This document shows, one piece after another, positions 8,947 through 21,255 of a stretch of 64,000 nucleotides of DNA. Numbering within the stretch: position 1 is the first letter of the stretch; each line of letters starts with the position of its first letter. Both the position numbers and the translations under genes were made by a program. The stretch covers positions 1,276,700-1,340,699 of the forward strand of contig CAWBYA010000007.1 of NCBI GenBank assembly GCA_963792895.1, in the 5' to 3' direction. Origin of the DNA: UBA6912 sp963792895. Its GTDB lineage: Bacteria; Actinomycetota; Acidimicrobiia; Spongiisociales; UBA5794. The notes under the pieces are model-generated. The model was not told where the DNA came from. It did not search any database and saw only the letters and a list, made by a program, of their open reading frames with translations.

Positions 8947-10733
8947 TTCAGACGACACCAAGCTGCGTGAACTGGCGTACCGGCTGGCCCAGATGGCACC
9001 GGACGCCCCACCCTTCCCGGAGGAGCCCATGGTCCAACTGCGGCCATCCCCAACATCTCAGCCCACCCCATCCCGGCGCTGGTCGCCGCTCGTGCTCGCA
9101 GGCGTCGCCGCGCTCGTGGTGATGCTGCTCGTCGGCGGGCCTCTGCTGCTCGACCGGCTCACGAGCGATCGAGGTGGCGGGTCCGACGACGACGCTGCCG
9201 CCCACCACGGCGACGGCGCCGCCGACCACCGAGCCGACGTCGACGACCGCGACGCTCCCAGCCCGCCGTGCCGACGAACGTGACGATGTACTTCGTCGAC
9301 GCGGCCGGTCACCTCGTCCCGATGGGTCGGGTCGTCGATGCGGGCCCGAACACTCACGATCGCTCGCCGCGACGCTCGAGCGCGCTCTTCACGGGCACGA
9401 CATCCGTGGACGACGAGGCCGTCGTCGCCGGAGATCGGCACCGCGATACCGGACGGCGTCGACCTGGCCGGGCTCGATGACCGATCAGACGGACGCCGCC
9501 GGCACGGCCGAGGTCGTGGTGATGATCGACTCCCGTGGCGGACCGAGCGGCGGTTGCGCAGGTGGTCTTCACGGCACACAGTTCACGGACATCGAACGGT
9601 GACGCTGCTTGGCGAGGGGCGCCCGGCGGTCATCGCCGACGGCACCGTGCTCGACGCGCCGCTCGACTCGGGCCGACTTCTTCGGCGTCGGAGCAGGCGG
9701 ACGTGTTCGGCCCGATCTTCGTCGACAGCCCGCCGGTGAACGGCGTGGTCGGGCTCGCCGTTCACGATCACGGGTGTCGCCAACGTGTTCGAGGCCCAGC
9801 TCGGGTACGAGCTTGATCGGACAGGACGGCTCGGTGCTCGCCGTCGGGCACGGCAAGCGCATCGTGTGGCACCGGCTGCTGGGGCGACTTCTCGATCGAT
9901 GTCGACTACGAATTGCCCCAGGTCGACGTTGGCTATGTCGTCGTCTACACGACGTCGCCGCAGGACGGGTCTCGCATCGACGAGGTGCGCCATCTCGTCA
10001 CCATCGAGGCGAGCCCCGGCGACGCCCCAGGCAGCGACGCCCTACACGGTGCTCGCCGACGTGCCGGGCGACCCGCCGCTCGATGGGCTCACGGTGGTGA
10101 CGTCGCCTCTGACCGTGTACGGCACTACCGGCGAAGGATGCGGAGCTCCGGGTCGAACGGGCAGATCGTGCCCGTCACCGGCGGCTCGTGGGAAGCGAGC
10201 GTCGATCTCGTTCCCGGCGCCAACGAGATCCTGGTCGAGGACGTCGAGTTCAACGGCGCCTACACCGTGACCTATGTGCCCGATGGCACCGTCGAGTTCG
10301 GGTACCTCGACCGCTTCCTCGAGGACGGGCTTCGATCGACCCCGCCGAATGGCTGACCGGCGACGCGGCGAACCAGGCGGCGTTCGAGGACGGCGTCATC
10401 GGGTCGGTCGAGGAGGGCGTGCCGGACGGCTTCTACATCAGGAACATCGACGGCGAGCTCCGTGACCTCCCCGTGGGCGTCCAAGAGCTGGCCGTCTTCC
10501 TGGCGACGCCGGCAACGGGGCCGGTGACGATGGTGAAGGTGCCGCCCATGGAGTGGTTCGCCCTCTTCGACGCAGACGGTACGCCGTGGGACACCGACGC
10601 CGGGGAGCAACCGCCGGAGCCCGTTGCGCCGCACTTCGGCTACCTCGGTGCCGGCATGGTGAACGCGCCCTACTGGTTCACCCTCGACGCCGACGGCACG
10701 GTGCTCCAGGTGGTGCAGCAGTACCTCCCGTGA
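8939..10733 (+). pseudogene. Membrane GerMN/Gmad2-domain protein, possible anti-sigma partner, heavily frame-broken
   Basis: The gene opens at ATG 8939 overlapping the sigma factor: about 50 cytoplasmic residues, one membrane helix (LVLAGVAALVVMLLVGG), then a Thr/Pro-rich linker. Following the best protein through all three frames gives a GerMN-like domain (VPTNVTMYFVDAAGHLVP, LAATLERALHG, AEVVVMIDS, AVAQVVFT) and two Gmad2-like beta-sandwich domains (SPFTITGVANVFEAQLGYEL with CGTGCWGDFSIDVDYELP, then PPLDGLTVVTSPLTVYGTTG). The last 130 residues (10335-10733) are intact and end VLQVVQQYLP. About 17 frame changes occur between 9170 and 10340. These domains were named in spore germination proteins but are common on actinobacterial surfaces. 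Given the rest of the window, sequence error is more likely than true decay. Confidence 0.65.
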
Positions 10734-10774
10734 CCCGCAAGAACGCTCGTTCTTTCGCCCTCGCGGAAACCAGG

Positions 10775-10805
10775 CCCCGATTCCCCGGCAGAAGGGGGAT
10801 CGGGG
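10775..10805 (+). terminator. Terminator-like hairpin before acnA
   Basis: CCCCGATTCCCC at 10775-10786 pairs with GGGGGATCGGGG at 10794-10805 across a seven-base loop; the single T-G opposition becomes a G-U pair in RNA. A smaller hairpin (AAGAACG-CT-CGTTCTT) lies at 10739-10754. It follows the GerMN gene by 40 bases and precedes the aconitase start by 60, so it probably ends the sigma-factor transcript. There is no long U tract. Confidence 0.6.
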
Positions 10806-10865
10806 TCTGTCGGTAGGATGTTTCCTGAGGGAACACGACATCACCCGGCACCGAAAGAGGCGACG

Positions 10866-13618
<2,753 letters not shown>

Positions 13619-13634
13619 GCGACGCACCGGGAGG

Positions 13635-16205
13635 TCAGCCGGGCTTCGGCGCAGCCGTACCATCGGCGGGTGTCTGGGCGGCTGTCCGCCGTCCTGCGCC
13701 GTGCCGACCGAAGAACCGCCGCTTCAGGAGCTCCGCGGAAACGGCGTACGCCGCGACCACGACCGCGAGCGTGGGGTAGAAGACCCACGGAAGCCCTGTG
13801 AAGCCCAGCACGGCTGCGAGTGGGGTGAAAGGCAGAACCAACACGGCTGCAACCACGGCTCCGGACGCAAGTGCGAGAGGCCGGCCCGGTCGGCTGCGCG
13901 ACACGGGAAGCCTGGTGCGGACGACCAAGACCACGAGCACGGCCGACACGACGCTCTCGACGAACCACCCGGTGCGGAACTCGTCTTGGCCTGCCCCCAG
14001 CAGCAAGAGCAGGACGCCGAACGTCACATAGTCGAACACCGAGCTCAGCACCCCGAACCGCAGCATGAATCTGCGGATCATGTCGACGTCCCACCGCTCC
14101 GGCAACGCTACTGCTTCATCGTCTACCCGGTCGACGGCGATGGTCATCTCTGGGAGATCGGTCAACAGGTTGGTGAGGAGCACTTGCGTGGGGAGGAGCG
14201 GCAGATACGAAAGGAAGAGCGAGGCTCCCGCCATCGAGAACATGTTGCCGAAGTTGGCGCTCGTCGCCGCGAATATGTACTTCATCGTGTTGGCGAAGGC
14301 GGCCCGGCCCGCCTCGATCCCCGCCGCGAGCACGCCGAGGTCCTGTTCCAACAGGACGAAGTCGGCTGCCTCCTTCGCCACGTCGACTGCCGTGTCGACC
14401 GACAGGCCGACGTCGGCGGCATGGAGTGCAGGCGCATCGTTGATGCCGTCGCCGAGATGTCCGACAACCTCGCCGCGCCGGCGGAACGCCCTGACGATCC
14501 GCTCCTTCTGCACCGGGTCGACCTCGGCGAAGACATCGACCTCGGCGATCGCAGCGACCAGCGCATCGTCATCGAGCGCCGCGATATCCGGCCCGGTGAG
14601 AAGCTGTGCGGTGCGAAGGCCGACGGCGGAGGCGACATGCCGGGCGACCCTGTGGCTGTCACCAGTCACCATCTTCACGGTGACGCCGAGCTCTTCGAGT
14701 CGTGCGACCGAGGCCGCGGCATCCGGCTTCGGCGGGTCGGCAAGCAGGACGATGCCTGCCAGCTCCATATCCGATTCGTCGGCCGTACTCGCCGCCGGGG
14801 TCTCAAGGTGCCTGGTGGCAACGCCGAGGATCCTGTATCCCTCGTCCTCCAGGGCGGCGCTCCTCTCGTCGATTGCGGGCCGAACCGTATCGAGCGAGAC
14901 CGCACCGTTGACGGTCGCGACGCTGGTGCATGCGCCGAGAACCCCCTGAAGCGCACCCTTCGTGACGAGGATGCGCCCCTCAGGCCCGTCCACGAGGACG
15001 CTGAGCCGCTTGCGCTCGAAGTCGTAGGGAATCTCGTCCAACTTCGTGTACCCGGCGGGGCGGGCTGGAGGCGAAGCGCGACGTCGATCGGGTTGGGGAA
15101 TCCCGACTCGAGGTGGGCGTTCAGCCTGGCGAGTTCGAGCGCACCGCCCGAATCGACCCCCGCTGCGTCCTCGGCGCGGGCAACGGCAACCTCGCCAGAC
15201 GTCAGCGTTCCCGTCTTGTCGGCGCACAGCACGGTGAGCGATCCGAAGTCTTCGATGGCAGCAAGGCGTTTGACGATGACGCGCACCGCCGCCATGCGGC
15301 GCGCGCCGTGCGAGAGGTTCACGGTCACGATGGCAGGCAGGAGCTGCGGCGTGAGACCCGACGGCAAGGGCAACGGAGAACAGGAACGAGCCGAGCAAGG
15401 GCTTCCGGAGAGCAACGTTGGCAACGAAGATCGCCAGGGTGAGCGCCAGCGTGATACGGACGAGGAGCGTGCCGAGCCGGCGGAGACCGATTTCGAACTC
15501 GGTCGGTGGCGTGGTCGCCTGCAGCCGCCCCGTGATCTTGCCGAACTCGGTCTGCGGGCCGACGCCGACCACGAGAATCCGCCCCGTACCGCTGACAACG
15601 TGGGTTCCGAGGAAACACACGTTGCAGCGGTCGGCGATGGCGGCGTCCGCCCCGGTTGGCGCCGGGTCTTTCGAGGCGGGGAACGTCTCACCGGTGAGCG
15701 CAGCTTGGTCGACCGAGAGATCGCGTGCTGTGAGCACCACGGCATCTCCAGGAATCGTGGTTCCTGCCGCGAGCTCGACGACGTCACCCGGGACGACCTG
15801 ATCCACGGGGACCTCAACGGGTGCCCCATCGCGGATCGCCGTCACGGTCACCTGAACCAACTGGAGCAGCTTCGCGACGGCCTCCGAGGCGCCCTTCTCC
15901 TGCCAGAAGCCGAGAAGACCGCTGACCGTCACGATGCCGAGGATGATGGCCGCATCGCCGACGTCCCGCAGGAACGCCGAGACGATGGCGGCAGCGATCA
16001 GAGTGAGGACGATCGGGCTGGTGAACTGGGCTACCAGCGTGTGCCACGTCGTGTGGCCTCGTGTGTGCTTGGTCGCCACGAGCGTTTGGGCACGACGAGC
16101 TGCCTCGCCGGTGGTGAGGCCCTCGGTCGTCGACCCGAGGCGTTCGGCGATCTCGTTGGCCGGGATCGCCCAGTACGTTGCGATTGAGGTTCCGGCGGGG
16201 GTCAC
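13635..16205 (-). CDS. mgtA: MgtA-type magnesium-translocating P-type ATPase (two compensating frame breaks)
   Basis: About 856 residues from a GTG that overlaps the stop of the upstream flippase gene by four bases (GTGA). It has the P-type ATPase layout: an N-terminal cation domain, the actuator loop LTGETFPASK, the P3B-specific GLTPQLLPAIVT next to the phosphorylation site DKTGTLT, then KMVTGDS and the hinge GDGINDAPAL, and a C-terminal group of membrane helices. GLTP(E/Q)xLP before DKTGT marks MgtA/MgtB importers of Mg2+ rather than calcium or heavy-metal pumps. An extra base near 15355 and a missing base near 15052 put the DKTGT segment in another frame; both are probably sequence errors. 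The gene converges with acnA, 16 bases away. Confidence 0.85.
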   Translation of the reverse strand: MTPAGTSIATYWAIPANEIAERLGSTTEGLTTGEAARRAQTLVATKHTRGHTTWHTLVAQFTSPIVLTLIAAAIVSAFLRDVGDAAIILGIVTVSGLLGFWQEKGASEAVAKLLQLVQVTVTAIRDGAPVEVPVDQVVPGDVVELAAGTTIPGDAVVLTARDLSVDQAALTGETFPASKDPAPTGADAAIADRCNVCFLGTHVVSGTGRILVVGVGPQTEFGKITGRLQATTPPTEFEIGLRRLGTLLVRITLALTLAIFVANVALRKPLLGSFLFSVALAVGSHAAAPACHRDREPLARRAPHGGGARHRQTPCCHRRLRIAHRAVRRQDGNADVWRGCRCPRRGRSGGRFGRCARTRQAERPPRVGIPQPDRRRASPPARPAGYTKLDEIPYDFERKRLSVLVDGPEGRILVTKGALQGVLGACTSVATVNGAVSLDTVRPAIDERSAALEDEGYRILGVATRHLETPAASTADESDMELAGIVLLADPPKPDAAASVARLEELGVTVKMVTGDSHRVARHVASAVGLRTAQLLTGPDIAALDDDALVAAIAEVDVFAEVDPVQKERIVRAFRRRGEVVGHLGDGINDAPALHAADVGLSVDTAVDVAKEAADFVLLEQDLGVLAAGIEAGRAAFANTMKYIFAATSANFGNMFSMAGASLFLSYLPLLPTQVLLTNLLTDLPEMTIAVDRVDDEAVALPERWDVDMIRRFMLRFGVLSSVFDYVTFGVLLLLLGAGQDEFRTGWFVESVVSAVLVVLVVRTRLPVSRSRPGRPLALASGAVVAAVLVLPFTPLAAVLGFTGLPWVFYPTLAVVVAAYAVSAELLKRRFFGRHGAGRRTAAQTPADGTAAPKPG

Positions 16206-18585
16206 ACGTACTCGTTGCGCCGCAGCCACCGAAACGCAAACCATCCCGGCAGCGTCGGCAGCCAGAAGGTGAAGAGGCGGAACACGAGCACGGCGGCGAT
16301 GGCCAGGTTCGTGTCGACGCCGGTCGCAGTGAGGCCTGCGACGTATGCAGCCTCGGCTGCCCCGAGCCCGCCGGGGGTGGGGCTCGCCGCCGCCACTGCG
16401 GCGCCCCCCAGGTAGACGAGGGTCACGGCACCGGGGTCCACCGTGGCCCCAACGGCCCAGAGCGAAGCCTGAAGGGCGAATACATAGCCGGTGTTCAAGA
16501 CGATCGACCCGGCGACGAGCTGCACCAGCTTCGCCGGACGCCGAGCTTCGGCTCGCAGCGCCGACCATCCCTCCAAGATGTTGCGCGTTGCCGCCCGACG
16601 CCAGGGTCCCACAAGCAGCAGCACGCCCGCAGTCACGAGAGCCACGCAGCCGACAACGACCACCACGACCTCGCTGGGCAGATTCAGATTGCTGAGCACC
16701 GAGCCGCCGAAGACCAACCCAGCTGCAGCCAGCGCCGTGGCGTGTACGGCGATACCCCCCACAGCGTTGATGGCCTCTGTAGCAGCGGCCACGGTGCGCG
16801 TGCCCCCGCTTCGCTCCACGTACCGCATGTCGAGGCCGACCCGACCGAGTCCTGATGGAGCGAAGCGGTTGGCGAAGGACCCAGCCATGGCGACAACGAC
16901 GGTCCTCAGATATTGCAGCCTGATCGGGCAGGCGGCGACGAGGCTGAGGCCGGCCCCTGCATAGGTCAGAGCGGAGGCGAGCGCCACGATGGCCAGCCAG
17001 TCGAGGTGCACTGCGCGGCAGAGAGTCCATCGTCGCAGGGAGCTGTCCGACCAGCGGGAGGAACACGTGGAGCGCGAACCCTGCGGCGAGGACGAAGAGG
17101 ATGCTGCGGGGTCGGACGCGGAGGAGTGGAGCTCCGGGGACGGGCGTCTTCGCACCAAGTGCCTCAAGCACACGGGCCCGCAATTCGCCGAGCTGCTCGC
17201 TCTCGCTGCCGATGCGTTCTCGGGTTGCCCGTGAGAGCGCGCCAGGCTGGAGAAGCGGAGGGCATAGGAGCAGGAGCTCGCGATCGATGTGACGCAACGC
17301 CGGGGCGACGCTGCGTTCGATCCCGACGATCGGCGTCAGCGATGCGAGCAGCTCGGCGACGTCGCGCGCCATCCGCCGCGGAGACGCAGACGCCTCGGCG
17401 AAGCCGAAGTCGACGATCCACGGCTCGGCCGTGTCGTCGAGCACGACGTTCGCGACACGCAGGTCGCGGTGAGCGATCCGATGTGATTGCAGGAGCGCTA
17501 GGTCGTGCCAGAGCAGATCGAGAGTGTCATCGTCGATGCGGTCGGGTGCGGCAGCGAGGTCCGTACCGGCCACCCCGTCCATCACGAGGAGGGCGTCCCG
17601 ACGGGCGATTGCGACGACTTCAACCACGGCGGGGACGCGGGCGCCTGCTCGGCGGGCCAGCATCGCCACATACGCCTCGTGCTCGAGTTGCTGTTTGGGT
17701 GTGGCAAACGGCGATTCGTCCTCGAGATCGCGGTAGAGGAGGAAGCGGGTCGCTTTGAACAGCCAATCGGCGTCGCGCTGGTCCCGGCTGAGCGCCTTGA
17801 CGAAGAGCCGGCGGCCCGAGGGGTCCTCGACCGAATAGGGCGTCGAGCCGCGGGCGTCGACGTGGAGCGGGGTCGCGACGGCGTTGGGGAAACCGAGTGT
17901 TTCCATTGCTGCGACGATGGCCGACCTCGCAACGACCCAACTCGGCGACCCGAACACCAGGTGGATCGCCGATCCGATGGTCCAGCCGAGGAGCCACCCC
18001 CCGACCACGTCGAGAGGGAGATGGGCACCCACATAGATGCGCGCTGATGGCGACGACGAAGACGATCGCCCACATGGCTCGCCGGACCGGGCGAGACAGG
18101 TACGGACCGACCGCCATGGCGAGCGCCGCAGCGACGGCGGTGTGGCCCGATGGGAAGCCGGCGCCGCTCGCATCGCCGCGGAGCACGACCTCGGTGAGGA
18201 CGGCCGTCGGGCGGCCGTGGCCCACGAGAGCTTTGAACAGCTTGGCGCCGAGCCAGGCGAGGCCGCCGCTCAGCAAGAGGTCGCGCGCTACCCGATGTTT
18301 TCGCACGAGGAGGGCGATGGTGACGACGACGCCGACGAAACCGACATTGCCCGCCTGCATCACGATCGTCAGGGGCGGCTCGACCAGAGAAGGGAGATCG
18401 TCGACGAGTCGGAAGAGGTCGCGTTCGAATACCGACACGCCGGATCGCAACGCAATGACCGTTGCGATCGCAAACCCGGTCGCACCCGCAACCAACCGGA
18501 ACAGGTCGGCAGGGTGACGATGCGGCACGCCCCGCTCCAGGGCGGCCCGCGTATCGCTGCGGAGCCAGTTCAGCGTGTTGGGCAT
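16202..18585 (-). CDS. PAP2 phosphatase - protein-kinase-like - lysylphosphatidylglycerol-synthase-type flippase fusion (two frame breaks)
   Basis: One gene of about 794 codons with three modules. (1) Residues about 1-190: membrane PAP2 phosphatase with all three motifs, KALVGHGRP, FPSGH and SRIYVGAHLPLD. (2) About 220-480: a kinase-like domain with LFVKAL (ATP lysine), HRDLRVANVV (catalytic loop) and VDFGFAE (metal loop), so all key residues are present. (3) About 510-790: the polytopic UPF0104/LPG-synthase transmembrane domain, including FANRFAPSGLGRVGLDMRYV and ASPTPGGLGAAEAAYV. PAP2 enzymes dephosphorylate lipid phosphates, and UPF0104 proteins move or modify lipids. One extra base near 18040 (inside SRIYVG) and one near 17020 break the frame; both joins restore continuous homology. 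It is followed by mgtA with a four-base overlap. Confidence 0.78.
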
Positions 18586-18607
18586 CGTGCCGATGGGCGG
18601 CGTGTCG

Positions 18608-19252
18608 TCAGTGATGCCGCGTGAAGGGGACCTCGGGCAGCGCTTCGATCTCGTCGCGGGTCGCGCGCAGCACGACCTCGTCGTTGTGGACCCGGCGCAC
18701 GAGGTCGATCGGGATGGCAACTTCCCGCCTGCCCCATAGGTGCCCGTGCTGGAGAACGACGTGGGTGATGTGCTCGTCGTCGACGATGAAACCGTCAACG
18801 GTGCCCAGGTCGTGGTCGTCCGACGAGGTGACGCCGCTGGATCGCCGAATCTCGACTTCGTCCTTGGGCACCCGGTCGTAGGCGATCACTGCGCTTTCGC
18901 TGACGTCTGTGGCGTCGTACTGGACCGAGTAGTACGGCAGGGTCATCACGCGTTCGATACCGACATCCCACCCGTCGTCGGTTTCGATCGGCTCATCCAT
19001 GCTCACGTACGCGCGCTCCTCGACAAAGGGGTAGCGCCGAAGTTCGTCGACGGTGCAGGCGAGCCGCAGACGGCCGCGGCTGGGATCGGCTTCGAGGTCG
19101 CCTACGGGCACGAGCCGCGCAATGGCGTGGTGGCGCCGCGGGGCGACGACGAGATGTGTCAGCGTCTTGGTGCGAGGGTCGATGACGGCATCGGCAATGT
19201 GCCCGCCTTCGCCGTCGGTGCAATCGACGGGCGACCCGATCTCGATCCTCAT
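18608..19252 (-). CDS. PRC-barrel domain protein (two barrels)
   Basis: 214 residues containing two PRC-barrel-like beta domains. The first, about 1-70, starts MRIEIGSPVDCTDGEGGHI and continues VIDPRTKTLTHLVVAPR. The second, about 140-205, has LGTVDGFIVDDEHITHVVLQ and GRREVAIPIDLVRRV. PRC barrels are small protein- or RNA-interaction modules found in RimM, in photosynthetic reaction centres and in stress proteins. No enzyme motif is present. It starts 95 bases after the DUF421 gene and ends 22 bases before the PAP2-kinase-flippase gene, so it is probably co-transcribed with the envelope cluster. Its role there is unknown. Confidence 0.75.
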   Translation of the reverse strand: MRIEIGSPVDCTDGEGGHIADAVIDPRTKTLTHLVVAPRRHHAIARLVPVGDLEADPSRGRLRLACTVDELRRYPFVEERAYVSMDEPIETDDGWDVGIERVMTLPYYSVQYDATDVSESAVIAYDRVPKDEVEIRRSSGVTSSDDHDLGTVDGFIVDDEHITHVVLQHGHLWGRREVAIPIDLVRRVHNDEVVLRATRDEIEALPEVPFTRHH

Positions 19253-19346
19253 CTCGTTCTCCTCGCTGGTGAAGGGTCAACTGGCCCAGTGTATGGACAG
19301 CGCTGGCCAATGATCTCCGCGACGCCGACGCCGGCCAGGCAGCTCG

Positions 19347-19862
19347 CTAGTTCTGCCGCCTCCGCTGACGCATCTTCTTCGTCGTCCGTATCACGTCCGA
19401 GCTCGAGGGAACGATGCTGATCGTTCCGTCGACTTCGAGAACGGCTTGGCGGACATCGCTGATCTCTGCGATCCCGTGTTCGCGAGCAGCTTGTTCGAGG
19501 TCGGCCGCCTCCAAGCCCAAACGACGCAAGCGGGATTCGAGCACCTTCCCGTCGCTCACGAGCAGCACCGGATCGCCCTCGGCGATGTGCCGAAGCCATG
19601 GGAGACGCCGCCGGAATCGACTGAGCATCGTATTCATGCCGAGCAGCACGGCGGCTGCGATGAGGCCGCCGGTAACCGATGTGTCGGGGCCGACCATGGC
19701 GTTCTGAAGCGCGTTGGCGATCAGAAGTATCACAACGAGGTCGAAGGGTGTCATCTGTCCGAGCTCTCGGGTTCCGGCAAGGCGCAGACCACCGAGGAGG
19801 GCAAGGTAGACGATCGCGGTGCGGGCAACGATGGACCACCACTCAGCACCGAGATCGAACAT
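19347..19862 (-). CDS. DUF421 (YetF-type) membrane protein
   Basis: 171 residues: about three membrane helices in the first 80 residues (SIVARTAIVYLALLGGLRLAG, then the conserved RELGQMTPFDLVVILLIAN), followed by a cytoplasmic domain with GDPVLLVSDGKVLESRLRRL, a typical DUF421 pattern. YetF/YrbG-family proteins are tetrameric membrane proteins of uncertain role linked to stress and envelope. The ATG overlaps the stop of the DedA-type gene (ATGA at 19861-19864), so translation is probably coupled. The basic C-terminal tail (KKMRQRRRQN) is unusual and may interact with lipid head groups, which is inference. Confidence 0.85.
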   Translation of the reverse strand: MFDLGAEWWSIVARTAIVYLALLGGLRLAGTRELGQMTPFDLVVILLIANALQNAMVGPDTSVTGGLIAAAVLLGMNTMLSRFRRRLPWLRHIAEGDPVLLVSDGKVLESRLRRLGLEAADLEQAAREHGIAEISDVRQAVLEVDGTISIVPSSSDVIRTTKKMRQRRRQN

Positions 19863-21236
19863 CAGCGAGCCGCTTTCATGTCGTCGAGCGCGCCGCCGCT
19901 CGCGCGCTCCGAATCACGGGTACTCGGCGGCAGCGATCGCCACGTGAACTCTACGAGCACCAGCATCAGCGTGCCGAGTCCGGCACCACCCACGATGCCG
20001 GAAAGGGCGCTCTCGGCGGTCACGAGGTCGGCAACCCCCACGATCGCAGCGAGCATCGCACCGACAGCCGCAACGATGACCGCCCATCGCCACCCGAGCT
20101 TTGCGGCCGCCGCGGTTGCGCCCGCAACGGTTGCGGCGATCACGGTCTCGGTGATCGACGGGAATCGAGTGCCGGGCAGGGTCACGGGCAACACCGATCG
20201 GAGTACCAGCGCAATGGCGAGCGACATGGCTACGGCGAGCGCCAGCCGTGAGGCGGACCCAGACGAGACGAGCCGCCAGGCAACGGCGGCTGCGAGCAGG
20301 GGGAGCCACAAGCCGAGAGGTGGCGAGAAGAGGGCGACAACGGCTTCGGCAACGGCGGTGAGCGTCGGCGTCGTGTGGGTGGCGATCCAGCGCGCAGCCG
20401 GCGCATCGAGCAGCGCCAGCTCCTCGCCGGCGAGCAGATCTTGGACTGCGATGCCGAAGACCCATCCTGCCGCTGCGGCGAACAGCGCGCTGATGGTCCA
20501 TCCGAGCCCGCGGGCAGTCCCGGGTGTCAATCGCAGCGCAAGCCACCGGAGCTGCGCCCCGAACCTGCGCACGAACCACGAAACGGCGCGGATCCTGCCC
20601 AGTCGAGCGAAGGCGGCGCGCACGCCCTGCTCGTCTTGGGCGATGCGATGCGCCGCCCACCGCAGCGCCACGCCCAGCAAGATCAGCCCGAGGAGGATCA
20701 GCGACGCCCGGCCGGCAATGGCTTCTACCCGGCGCCACGATGCTCCGGCGGCGTAACCGGCGAGCACGAAGGTGCACCCCCATGCGACGGCGCCGAGCAC
20801 GTTGAACAGGAGGAACTGGCCGTAGGGCATACGTGCGATGCCTGCGATGCTCGGGATGAGCGCGGCGGAGGACCGACGTCCACCTGCCGAGGAACACCGA
20901 GCGGCCGCCCTTCTCCGCGAGGTAGGCGGTGGCCCGCTCCACCTTGTCGCCGAAACGGCGATGGAATCCGGGCCGGGCGAGCAGCCGCCTGCCGAAGACT
21001 CTCCCGATTTCGTAGCCGGCCGAATCGCCGGCGATCGCAGCGACGACTACGACGAGCATCATCACCGGCAGCGAGACGCGGCCGGTCGCTGCGGCAACGC
21101 CGCCGAGGAGGACGGCGACCTCCCCCGGAACGAAGAGGCCGATGAATGCTGCGGCCTCGCCGAAGGCCAACAATCCAACCACCGCGTAGGCTGCCGGGCC
21201 GCTCAGGTTGAGCAGTGGATCGAGGAGCCCGCTCAT
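19862..21236 (-). CDS. DedA-family membrane protein fused to a degenerate PAP2-like domain (one frame break)
   Basis: About 457 residues. The N-terminal 200 form a DedA/SNARE-associated domain: FGEAAAFIGLFVPGEVAVLLGG, AGDSAGYEIGRVFGRR, FLGRWTSVLRALIPSIAG and NVLGAVAWG. DedA proteins transport undecaprenyl phosphate or scramble lipids. An extra base near 20864 splits VLR from ALIPSIAG. The C-terminal half looks like a PAP2 phosphatase membrane bundle but with the catalytic residues gone: FPSGH is FPSITET, and the SR-x5-H-x3-D motif reads as ADLVTAESALSG. Bifunctional DedA/PAP2 proteins are known, so this seems a version in which the phosphatase half has lost activity. The start ATG 21236 lies 20 bases after the DUF2652 gene. 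Confidence 0.75.
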
Positions 21237-21255
21237 GGCAGCGCCGATTCCGTTC

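Noticed and set aside
13635..18173. A single minus-strand reading frame of 1512 codons that would be one giant protein
   Set aside because: It joins the kinase part of one gene and the ATPase of the next only because indels put them in the same frame. Motif tracing gives two genes with a GTGA overlap at 16202-16205.
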